NCBI RefSeq assembly: GCF_031082405.1
Contig: NZ_JAVHJU010000008.1
Coordinates: 1-64,000, forward strand
Reading direction: 5' to 3'
DNA length: 64,000 bases
Source: Amycolatopsis sp. A133
GTDB lineage: Bacteria; Actinomycetota; Actinomycetes; Mycobacteriales; Pseudonocardiaceae
Shown piece after piece: positions 52,916 to 60,472 of this stretch. A model generated the notes under the pieces. The model was given only the letters and a program-made list of their open reading frames with translations. It did not search any database and was not told the DNA's origin. How positions within the stretch are numbered: the first letter of the stretch is position 1; each line of letters begins with the position of its first letter. Position numbers and translations under genes: made by a program.

Positions 52916-54214
52916 ATGGGCACCGCGGCCGCCCGCGGCGAAACTGAATCCGTGACCACCCTCGACCCACCCCACCCGCTCCGGCGCATCTTCGGCCCGC
53001 TCGCCACGCGGGACTTCCGGGCCGAGTACCTCTGGCTGTGGCTCGCCGCGCCGCTCACCCTCTTCTCGCTCCTCAGCTTCCTCGTCGTCCTCGCGCTCGG
53101 TCTCTGGCTGACGCCGGTCCTGCTCGGGTTCCTCGTCCTCGCCGGCGCCGTCTTCTACGTCCGTGGCCTCGGGGCCGCCCACCGCGGGCTCGCGAAACGC
53201 CTGCTCGGTGTCAGCGTCCCCGCCCCGCGCCGGCCCGAGCTCAAACCCGGGTTGTGGAGCTGGGTCAAGGCCCGCGTCGGCGATCCCGCGGGCTGGCGGG
53301 CCGCCGGTTACCTGCTCCTGCGTCTGCCGTTGACCCTCGCCGGGCTCTTCACCGTCTTCGTCGCGAGCGTCTACAGCTTCGCCGCCACCACCTACTCCTT
53401 CTTCTGGTACCCGCTCGGCGAACGGGAACTGCCCGTCTTCGAGATCCGCGCCGACGGCTGGGCCGGCGCGCTGGCCTGGTCGGCGTCCGGACTGCTCGTG
53501 CTGGTCGCCCTGCCACGGGTGACGCACGCCTTCGCCGCCCTCGACCGGCTGCTGATCGTCGGGCTGCTCGGCGAGCGCGAGCTGTCCGAACGGGTGCGGG
53601 ACCTGGAGGCGAGCCGCGCGACCGCGGTCGAGGACGCCGCCCTGCGGCTGCGGCGCATCGAACGCGACCTCCACGACGGTGCGCAGGCGCAGCTGGTCGC
53701 GCTCGCGATGAAGCTCGGCTTGGCCAAGGACGAGCTCGCGGACGCCGACCTGCCGCAGGTCAAAGAGCTGGTCACCGCCGCGCACGCCAACGCCAAACAG
53801 GCGCTGACCGAGCTGCGGGACCTCGCCCGCGGCATCCACCCGGCCGCGCTGGACGCCGGTCTCGACGTCGCCCTCGCCACGCTGGTCGCGAGGTCCGGGA
53901 TCGACGCGCGGGTCGTGGTGGACCTGCCGCGCCGCCCGCCGCCGTCGCTGGAGACCATCGTCTACTTCAGCGCCGCCGAGCTGCTCACGAACGCCGCGAA
54001 GCACGGCGGGACGACGCTGGTCGAAGTCACCGAAGAGCGGGACGTCCTCCGGCTGAGAGTGCACGACGGCGGCCCCGGCGGCGCCCGGGTCGTGCCGGGC
54101 GGCGGGCTGGCCGGCGTCGCCGAACGGCTCCGGACGGTCGACGGCGAGCTGATCGTCACCAGCCCGCCGGGCGGTCCGACCGATGTGACCGCGCGGGTGC
54201 CGCTGCCCCGCTAG
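52916..54214 (+). CDS. Sensor histidine kinase, NarL-partner (HisKA_3) type
   Basis: 432 residues. Several N-terminal membrane spans (four within about residues 40-200), then the dimerisation/phosphotransfer helix RIERDLHDGAQAQL with the phosphorylated His, and an HATPase_c domain (LTNAAKHGG N-box, HDGGPGG and GGLAGVAERL). Like DesK-type and many actinomycete kinases with membrane sensor and no large outer loop. The response regulator gene follows 9 bp on. Signal unknown. Confidence 0.92.
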   Translation: MGTAAARGETESVTTLDPPHPLRRIFGPLATRDFRAEYLWLWLAAPLTLFSLLSFLVVLALGLWLTPVLLGFLVLAGAVFYVRGLGAAHRGLAKRLLGVSVPAPRRPELKPGLWSWVKARVGDPAGWRAAGYLLLRLPLTLAGLFTVFVASVYSFAATTYSFFWYPLGERELPVFEIRADGWAGALAWSASGLLVLVALPRVTHAFAALDRLLIVGLLGERELSERVRDLEASRATAVEDAALRLRRIERDLHDGAQAQLVALAMKLGLAKDELADADLPQVKELVTAAHANAKQALTELRDLARGIHPAALDAGLDVALATLVARSGIDARVVVDLPRRPPPSLETIVYFSAAELLTNAAKHGGTTLVEVTEERDVLRLRVHDGGPGGARVVPGGGLAGVAERLRTVDGELIVTSPPGGPTDVTARVPLPR

Positions 54215-54223
54215 GGTCGCGGC

Positions 54224-54868
54224 ATGCGGATCGTCATCGCCGAGGACTCCACCATCCTGCGCCAGGGTCTCGTCGAGCTGCTGACCTTCCGCGGCCACGA
54301 GGTCGTCGCCGCGGTGAAGGACGCCGACGCGCTGCGCGAAGCGGTCAACGGCCACACTCCCGACGTGTCCATTGTGGACATCCGGATGCCGCCGACGCAC
54401 ACCGACGAAGGCCTGCGGGCGGCGATCGCGCTGCGCCGCGAGCTGCCGGGCTGCGCGATCCTGCTGTTCTCCCAGTACGTCGAGACGAAGTACGCGGCCC
54501 AGTTGCTCGCCGGCCGCGCGGGCGGCGTCGGCTACCTGCTCAAGGACCGCGTCGCCGAGGTGTCGGACTTCCTCGACGCACTGCGCCGGGTCGCGTGCGG
54601 CGAGACGGTGCTCGACCCCGAAGTCGTCAGCCAGCTGTTCTCGGCGACGCGCCGGACCGACGCGCTCGGCGGGCTCACCCCGCGGGAACGCGAAGTGCTG
54701 GGCCTGATGGCGGAAGGCCGGTCCAACTCCGCGATCGCGGCGGAGCTGTTCCTCTCGGCCGGCTCCGTGGAGAAGTACGTGACGTCGATCTTCGGCAAGC
54801 TGGGCCTGCCGCCGTCCGAAGAGGACAACCGGCGGGTCCTCGCGGTGCTGCGCTACCTGGAATCCTGA
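54224..54868 (+). CDS. NarL/LuxR-family response regulator
   Basis: 214 residues. Receiver domain with acidic pocket (VIAEDST), phosphorylation Asp in SIVDIRMPP and Lys in YLLKDRV; LuxR-type HTH at the C-terminus, LTPREREVLGLMAEGRSNSAIAAELF. Output of the kinase encoded 9 bp upstream. Targets unknown. Confidence 0.93.
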   Translation: MRIVIAEDSTILRQGLVELLTFRGHEVVAAVKDADALREAVNGHTPDVSIVDIRMPPTHTDEGLRAAIALRRELPGCAILLFSQYVETKYAAQLLAGRAGGVGYLLKDRVAEVSDFLDALRRVACGETVLDPEVVSQLFSATRRTDALGGLTPREREVLGLMAEGRSNSAIAAELFLSAGSVEKYVTSIFGKLGLPPSEEDNRRVLAVLRYLES

Positions 54869-54884
54869 GCCTAGGCTGGCACGC

Positions 54885-55295
54885 ATGTACTCCACCGAGA
54901 TCGAGGTCCGCACCGGCGCCGAAGCCGTCGTCCACGACCTCACCCACGAAGCCGAGGCCTTCCTGCGCGACGCCGACGCGGCCGACGGCCTGCTGCACGT
55001 CTGGGTCCCGCACGCCACCGCCGGGCTGGCGATCCTGGAAACCGGCGCCGGCAGCGACGAGGACCTGCTGACCGCGCTCGACGGGCTGCTCCCCCGCGAC
55101 GGCCGCTGGCGGCACCGGCACGGGAGCCCGGGTCACGGCCGTGACCACGTGCTTCCCGCGCTGGTGCCGCCCTACGCGACGATCCCGGTGCTCGGCGGGG
55201 TACTGGCCCTGGGCACCTGGCAGTCGATCTGCCTAGTGGACACCAACCTCGACAACCCCGTCCGCAAGGTGCGCTTCAGCCTCCTGGCGGGCTGA
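54885..55295 (+). CDS. YjbQ / UPF0047 family protein
   Basis: 136 residues, complete beta-sandwich YjbQ. VPHATAGLAILETG and GHGRDHVLPALVPPYATIPV with conserved His, Glu and Asp are the family signatures. E. coli YjbQ has weak thiamine-phosphate synthase activity in vivo, and the physiological role is unclear. It overlaps the convergent membrane protein gene by 63 bp at the 3' end, an unusually long overlap. Confidence 0.9.
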   Translation: MYSTEIEVRTGAEAVVHDLTHEAEAFLRDADAADGLLHVWVPHATAGLAILETGAGSDEDLLTALDGLLPRDGRWRHRHGSPGHGRDHVLPALVPPYATIPVLGGVLALGTWQSICLVDTNLDNPVRKVRFSLLAG

Positions 55296-56234
55296 CCGGC
55301 CCGGCCACAGCGCCACCAGCAGGCCCGCGGCCAGCAGCGCGCCGAGCACCCACAGCGCCGTCGTCACGTCCGGCGCGTCCGGCACGCCCTGCAGCAGGCT
55401 GCGCAGGCCTTCCGTCGAGAACCGGAACGGCGTCCACGACCACAGCAGCGCGCGGTAGGCCGGGTTCAGCAGCTCCGGCACCTGCCCGGCCACCGCGGGC
55501 GCGACCAGGTACAGCGGGCCGAGCACGGCCATCGCGCGCAGGCCCAGCAGGCGCAGCAGCCCGGCTTGCAGGGCCGCGAACGCCGTCGCGGCGAGGAAGA
55601 CGAAGCCGAGGACGTCCACGGTCAGCGGCAGCGTCGAATCCCACAGCGCGAAGAACCCGGCGACCACCGCCGTGATCAGCGCACCGGCGCCGGTGATCTG
55701 GACGAACCGGGCGCCGGCCCCGATCGGGCGGCCGGTCCGCTTCGCGAGCTGCGTCAGCGCGAGGCCCGCGACGAGCGCGCCGATCCAGGCCAGCGCGCTC
55801 GCGGCCAGCGGCGCGATCCGGCCCGCGAGCCCCACCGGGTGCAGGACCTCCTGTTTCGGCGGGCCGGCCAGCGCGGTCGCGGCGCCGGTGAGCGCCTGCT
55901 GCGCGACCTGGGTGCCGGCCGGGTTGATCGCCCCCGATGTCACCACAGTCACCACAGTCGCGGCCGGTCCCGGCGCGAGTTCGAGCACGCCGTAGACCTT
56001 CTTGTCTTCCAGCAGCCGGCGCGCTTCGGCCGGGGTGGCGACGGTCCAGGCGAGCTGGCCCCCGCCGTGGGCGGCGAGGCGCTGCGCGATCTCCGGTGGT
56101 GCGGCGACGGCGACCGGGACGCCGTCGGGCGCGACGGTCGCCTGCGCGCCGAAGGTGAGGAATCCGAGCACCACCGCCACCAGCGCGCCGGCCACGGCGG
56201 CGACCAGGGCGAGCGCCCCTGCGGGACGGGTCAT
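55233..56234 (-). CDS. Membrane protein, ABC-2-type/YhgE-like permease fold
   Basis: 333 residues. One N-terminal span, a periplasmic domain (about residues 35-130) containing AAPPEIAQRLAAHGG and KKVYGVLELAPGP, and then about five spans. That is the shape of YhgE/Pip-like or ABC-2 permeases without an ATPase. ATG at 56234 is preferred because GGAGGCAGTG is five bases away; another ATG lies 12 bases upstream. No ATPase gene neighbours it. Overlaps YjbQ at the 3' end. Confidence 0.75.
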   Translation of the reverse strand: MTRPAGALALVAAVAGALVAVVLGFLTFGAQATVAPDGVPVAVAAPPEIAQRLAAHGGGQLAWTVATPAEARRLLEDKKVYGVLELAPGPAATVVTVVTSGAINPAGTQVAQQALTGAATALAGPPKQEVLHPVGLAGRIAPLAASALAWIGALVAGLALTQLAKRTGRPIGAGARFVQITGAGALITAVVAGFFALWDSTLPLTVDVLGFVFLAATAFAALQAGLLRLLGLRAMAVLGPLYLVAPAVAGQVPELLNPAYRALLWSWTPFRFSTEGLRSLLQGVPDAPDVTTALWVLGALLAAGLLVALWPGRSARQEAEAHLADGVVEVGVH

Positions 56235-56258
56235 CACTGCCTCCATTTATTCGTCGCT

Positions 56259-56314
56259 TGTTGAATTGAGCTCAAGGTACGACCCGTCCGCCCGGAAGTC
56301 AACGCGTGTTGAAT
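56259..56314. promoter_or_regulatory. Divergent promoter region with TTGAGCTCAA palindrome
   Basis: A direct repeat TGTTGAAT occurs at 56259-56266 and 56307-56314, and a perfect palindrome TTGAGCTCAA at 56266-56275. They lie between the divergent membrane-protein and HAD genes. No regulator gene is adjacent. Possible operator; function unknown. Confidence 0.35.
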
Positions 56315-56338
56315 AACTTCGCCGGTAGCCTCGGAGAC

Positions 56339-57034
56339 GTGACGAAGAAGCGGCTGCTGCTCTGGGACATCGACCACACGCTGGTGGACTTCACCGAACT
56401 GGGCGCGGCCTGGTACGCGACCGCGTTCACCGCCGCGACCGGGGCGACCCTGCGCGTGCACCCGGTGTTCGGCGGCCGCACGGAACGCGCGACGACGACC
56501 GACCTGCTCACCGCCAACGGCTTCGAGGCCACGGAGGAGACGATCCAGGCGCTGTTCAAGGCCCTGGTGGCGGAGTCCGAGCGCCACCTGCACACCTTCG
56601 CGGAGACGGCCCGCGCACTGCCGGGCGCGGCCGAGGCGCTCACCGCGTTCGCCGCCGACGGCGACGTCGTCCAGACGCTCGTCACCGGCAACCTGCCGGA
56701 GATCTCGCGGCACAAGCTCGCCGCGTTCGGCCTCGACGAGCACCTCGACCTGGGGATCGGCGGCTACGGCACGCTCTCGGTGCACCGCCCGGACCTCGTC
56801 CCGCACGCGATGGAGCTGGCGGCGGCCAAGCACGGGACCGGCTTCGACGCCGGCGCGGTGGTCGTCATCGGCGACACCCCGAACGACGTCCGGGCCGCGG
56901 TGGACAACGGCGCGGTCTCCGTCGCCGTGGCCACCGGGCACTACTCCGCCGAGGAGCTGCGGGCCGAGGGCGCGCACACCGTGCTGCCGGATCTGACCGA
57001 CACCGAGGCGGTGCGCCGCGCCGTCCTCGGCTGA
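56339..57034 (+). CDS. HAD-superfamily hydrolase
   Basis: 231 residues. DxD motif in LLLWDIDHTLVD, TGN motif in TLVTGNL, Lys region in SRHKLAAFGL and the acidic IGDTPNDVRAA. An alpha-helical cap between motifs 1 and 2 is typical of phosphoglycolate phosphatase-like members. GTG at 56339 is close to TAGCCT (56326-56331), so the message could be almost leaderless. Substrate unknown. Confidence 0.87.
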   Translation: MTKKRLLLWDIDHTLVDFTELGAAWYATAFTAATGATLRVHPVFGGRTERATTTDLLTANGFEATEETIQALFKALVAESERHLHTFAETARALPGAAEALTAFAADGDVVQTLVTGNLPEISRHKLAAFGLDEHLDLGIGGYGTLSVHRPDLVPHAMELAAAKHGTGFDAGAVVVIGDTPNDVRAAVDNGAVSVAVATGHYSAEELRAEGAHTVLPDLTDTEAVRRAVLG

Positions 57035-57147
57035 GGCGTCCTCCTCGGGAGGGGGATGTCCCTCAGCCGAACGGACGACTCCCCTAGGGGGAATCTCGTC
57101 CTGACGCCCGATGTCCACGGCGGCGGGAACTCGACAGACTCTTCCCC

Positions 57148-59274
57148 ATGACTGAAGCAGGGGCGGCGGCCGGGACCGCCGGAGGGGGCCGCATCCGGAG
57201 CACGGTCGCGGTGCTCAGAGAGCGGCTGCCGTTCACCAGCAGCGTCACGCTGGCCATGGTGGTGCTGGCCGTCGCGTCCGGGGCGCTCTGGAACGCCGCC
57301 GAAGACCGCGCGGCCTACCCGTTCGTCGCCTACGGGCTGCCGTCGCTGGAGACGGGCCGGTGGTGGACCATGCTGACCGGACCGTTCTTCGCCGTCGTCC
57401 CCTGGTTCTACCTCCCGATGGTCGGCAGCTTCGCGCTCTTCGCCGGCTTCGCCGAGTGGAAGCTGGGGACACGGCGCGCGATGGCCGTGACCATCGGCGG
57501 CCAGTTCGTCTCGGTGCTCGTGGCGACCCAGTTCCTGGCGTTGTGCCGCAACTCCGGCTGGCTGTGGGCCGAGCGGATCGCGGGCAGCCTCGACGTCGGG
57601 TTCTCCGGCGGTGCGCTGGCCGCGGTGGCGGTCGCCAGCGCGGCGCTGCGGCCGCCGTGGGCCCTGCGCCTGCGGGCCGGGCTCTGCGTGTACGCCGGAG
57701 TCGCGATCATCTACGTCGGCACGCTGGCCGACCTCGTGCACTTCTTCGCGCTGCTGCTGGCCCTTCCGCTCGGCAAACGCCTGGTGGGCACGCGGCGGGC
57801 GGGCGAAGCGGCGACGCCGAACCTGCGGGAGTGGCGGGTGCTGGCCGTGGCCGGCCTGCTGCTGCTCACCATCGCCGAGATCGTGATGTTCCTGGTGCCC
57901 GGCGACGGCCCGTTCGGCTCCGACGAGGGCGTCTCGCTGTCGGCGCCGGAGCTGGGTGTCATGGTGCTGCTGGTGGTGCCGGTGCTGAACGGGCTGCGCA
58001 CGGGCAGCCGCGTCGCGTGGCGCTGGGCCGTCGGGCTGTCGGCGTTCGTGACGCTGCAGGGGCTCGTGGTCGCGACGCTCCTGGGTGTGGCCGACCTCTT
58101 CGGCGGGGACTACGAAACCGCCGGCCTGCCGCTGTTCTTCGTGGACAATCTCCTGTGGACGGTCGAGCTGGCCGTCCTGATCGCCGCGCGGCACGCCTTC
58201 CGCGTGCCTTCTCGACGCCGGCTGCGGCGCCACGCGCAGGGCCCGGGCCCGGCGCTGGCCCGCTCGCTGCTGGGCCGCCACGGCGGCAGCACGCTGTCGT
58301 GGATGACGACCTGGCCGCGCAACACCTACTTCGTCCGCGAGGACGGGCGGTCCTACCTCGCCTACCGGCGGCACGCGGGGGTCGCGGTCGCGCTCGGCGA
58401 CCCGATCGCGCCGGACGGCACCGCGGCGGCCACCGTCACCGAGTTCACCGCGATGTGCGAGAACTCCGGCCTGGTGCCGTGCGTGTTCTCGGCGACGGAA
58501 GCCACCGTCGCGGCCACGCGCGAGCAGGGCTGGCAGCACGTCCAGGTGGCCGAGGACAACGTGCTCGACCTCGACGGCCTCGAGTTCCGCGGCAAGGCGT
58601 GGCAGGACGTCCGGTCGGCGCTGAACAAGGCCGCCAAACAAGACATCGAGTTCCGGCTCGTCCGCCTGGCCGACCAGCCCGAGCCGATCCTGGCCCAGGT
58701 CCGGGCGCTGTCGGAGGAGTGGATGTCCGGCAAGGCCATGCCGGAGATGGGCTTCACCCTCGGCGGCCTCGACGAGGCGATGGACCCGGCGACCCGGGTC
58801 GGCCTGGCGGTCGACGCGGAGGGCACGGTCCACGGCGTGACGTCGTGGCTGCCGGTGTACACGGGCGCGGGCAAGGTCGGCGGCTGGACGCTGGACGTCA
58901 TGCGCCGCAGCGCGCACGGTTTCCGCCCGGTGATGGAGTTCCTCATCGCGTCGGCGTGCCTGGCGTTCCGCGAAGAGGGCGCACGGTTCGTGTCGCTCTC
59001 GGGGGCTCCGCTGGCCCGCAGCGACTCCGGTGCCCCGGCGCGGTCGGTGGACCGGGTGCTGGAATCGCTGGGCCGCGTGATGGAGCCGTACTACGGATTC
59101 CGTTCCCTGCACGCGTTCAAGGCGAAGTTCCAGCCGCGGCACGTCCCCCTGTACCTGGCTTTCCGCGACGAGGCCGACCTTCCGCGCATCGGGCTGGCGC
59201 TGAGCCGGGCCTACCTGCCGGACGTCCGGCTGCGGCAGCTGGCGAAGCTGGTCAGTAGCTCTCGGGCACGCTGA
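57148..59274 (+). CDS. MprF-like protein: rhomboid-like membrane domain plus DUF2156 aminoacyl-phosphatidylglycerol synthase
   Basis: 708 residues. The N-terminal membrane half (about residues 30-340) has a rhomboid-like six-span core (WWTMLTGPFF, GFSGGALAAV) rather than the MprF flippase. The C-terminal cytoplasmic half has the DUF2156 GNAT-like synthase domain (WPRNTYFVREDGRSYLAYR, EEWMSGKAMPEMGFTLGG, YYGFRSLHAFKAKFQP). Such proteins transfer Lys or Ala from tRNA to phosphatidylglycerol, giving resistance to cationic peptides. The amino acid is not predictable. Divergent control from upstream HAD not evident. Confidence 0.85.
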   Translation: MTEAGAAAGTAGGGRIRSTVAVLRERLPFTSSVTLAMVVLAVASGALWNAAEDRAAYPFVAYGLPSLETGRWWTMLTGPFFAVVPWFYLPMVGSFALFAGFAEWKLGTRRAMAVTIGGQFVSVLVATQFLALCRNSGWLWAERIAGSLDVGFSGGALAAVAVASAALRPPWALRLRAGLCVYAGVAIIYVGTLADLVHFFALLLALPLGKRLVGTRRAGEAATPNLREWRVLAVAGLLLLTIAEIVMFLVPGDGPFGSDEGVSLSAPELGVMVLLVVPVLNGLRTGSRVAWRWAVGLSAFVTLQGLVVATLLGVADLFGGDYETAGLPLFFVDNLLWTVELAVLIAARHAFRVPSRRRLRRHAQGPGPALARSLLGRHGGSTLSWMTTWPRNTYFVREDGRSYLAYRRHAGVAVALGDPIAPDGTAAATVTEFTAMCENSGLVPCVFSATEATVAATREQGWQHVQVAEDNVLDLDGLEFRGKAWQDVRSALNKAAKQDIEFRLVRLADQPEPILAQVRALSEEWMSGKAMPEMGFTLGGLDEAMDPATRVGLAVDAEGTVHGVTSWLPVYTGAGKVGGWTLDVMRRSAHGFRPVMEFLIASACLAFREEGARFVSLSGAPLARSDSGAPARSVDRVLESLGRVMEPYYGFRSLHAFKAKFQPRHVPLYLAFRDEADLPRIGLALSRAYLPDVRLRQLAKLVSSSRAR

Positions 59275-59926
59275 TCCGCTGCGGGAAGCGGATCTTCCGC
59301 CTGGTGACGACGTTCTGGTCCTTCGGGATCAGCCTGCCGTCGGTCAGGCGGAGCCAGTGGCCGTTCCGTGAGTCGGTGAAGGCGAGCATCACGCCCGGGG
59401 TCATGTCCGGGCGCTGCCACTCCTCGCGGATCGGCATCCGCCACTTCCCGGGCGGCAGGATGGCGTAGAGGTATTCGTCGTCTTCGATGTCCGGCCCGCG
59501 GTGCAGGGTGGACCCGGTCATCGGCAGGTTGTGCACGAGGTCGAACGAGACGACGACGTGGTTGACGGCCTCGGCGTTCGCGTTCGACACGACGATGTAG
59601 CCCTGACCGCCGGCGTACTCGATCCACGCGGTGACCTTCGCGGCCTGTTCCTGCCGTTCGCGCAGGTCCCGTTCCCGCCGGTCCGCCTGCGCGAGCCGCC
59701 CGTCCCGGATGGCGATCCACAACGCCACCACGACGGCACCGATCGTGCCGATGCCCCCGACCCACTGACCCGAGGCACCCCACCAGTCCGGATCACGCGG
59801 CTCGACGAGCCAGATCCAGGCTTTGGCCAGCAGTGGCCCGAAAAGCAGCAGCACCCCGGCCACGGCCAGCACCCCGAACGCGACGGCCCGGACCCGCCCG
59901 AGCCGTCTCTCCGCATCCCCGCTCAT
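59252..59926 (-). CDS. Two-span membrane protein divergent from the SLATT/NACHT operon
   Basis: 224 residues. TM1 at about 14-33 and TM2 at about 55-73, then a charged coiled coil (about 76-100) and a soluble beta-rich domain (from AKVTAWIEYAGGQGYIVVSN) of about 120 residues. ATG at 59926 is used; the region upstream has weak coding bias. It overlaps the 3' end of the mprF-like gene by 23 bp. Similar two-span, coiled-coil proteins of unknown role occur in actinomycete accessory islands. It may belong to the neighbouring system or be unrelated. Confidence 0.6.
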   Translation of the reverse strand: MSGDAERRLGRVRAVAFGVLAVAGVLLLFGPLLAKAWIWLVEPRDPDWWGASGQWVGGIGTIGAVVVALWIAIRDGRLAQADRRERDLRERQEQAAKVTAWIEYAGGQGYIVVSNANAEAVNHVVVSFDLVHNLPMTGSTLHRGPDIEDDEYLYAILPPGKWRMPIREEWQRPDMTPGVMLAFTDSRNGHWLRLTDGRLIPKDQNVVTRRKIRFPQRISVPESY

Positions 59927-59988
59927 GCGGGCAGCCTGCCGAATTCCGGCGTCCGGCGGAAGCGGCAAAACGACCGGGCCGCCGGTGC

Positions 59989-59994
59989 TACATT
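59989..59994 (+). promoter_or_regulatory. -10 element of a leaderless SLATT/NACHT operon transcript
   Basis: TACATT fits the actinobacterial -10 consensus TANNNT, and its last T is seven bases before the GTG start at 60002. Transcription would begin at or next to the start codon, and no Shine-Dalgarno is present. No clear -35 is seen. Confidence 0.5.
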
Positions 59995-60001
59995 CGTCGT
60001 C

Positions 60002-60472
60002 GTGCCCGACGAGCCCACCGGTGAGCTTGCCTTTCTGCGCTCCGAACTCGACCAGCAGCTGCGCCGGTACTCCACGCGCCGCAAGCGCGACAAGCGGAAA
60101 GCGTTCGGGCTGCGGCTGTCGACGGTCCTGCTGTCCGCCACGATCAGCGTCCTGCTCGGGCTGCGGAACCTCGACGGTTACGCCGATCTGTTCGCGAACA
60201 TCGCGCTCGGGCTGGGTGCGCTGATCACCGTGCTGGCGGCGGCGGACGCGTTCTTCTCCCACCGCGAACTGTGGATACTGCGGACGCACACCGTCCGCGA
60301 CCTCGAGAACATCGAGCGCGAACTGCGTTACAGCATGAGCAAGGACCTTTCGCCGGACGCACTGAAGCAGGACGTCGAGCGGATCTACGGCGAGCTGAAC
60401 CGGGCCATCGAGCGCGACAGCAGGAACTGGGACCGCCTGCGCGCACCTTCCGGCACGGATCCGAAGGAATGA
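60002..60472 (+). CDS. SLATT-domain two-TM protein (predicted pore-forming effector)
   Basis: 156 residues. A basic pre-TM helix (RRYSTRRKRDKRKAFGLR, residues 22-38), TM1 at 36-54, TM2 at 64-84, then a conserved helix starting FFSHRELWILRTHTVRDLE and a C-terminal helical region. This is the SLATT/DUF4231 layout, known as a membrane effector partner of nucleotide-second-messenger and NTPase defence systems. GTG start; the stop overlaps the start of the NACHT gene by 4 bp (ATGA), so the two proteins are translationally coupled. Membrane-pore activity is predicted from the family; I have no functional data. Confidence 0.8.
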   Translation: MPDEPTGELAFLRSELDQQLRRYSTRRKRDKRKAFGLRLSTVLLSATISVLLGLRNLDGYADLFANIALGLGALITVLAAADAFFSHRELWILRTHTVRDLENIERELRYSMSKDLSPDALKQDVERIYGELNRAIERDSRNWDRLRAPSGTDPKE

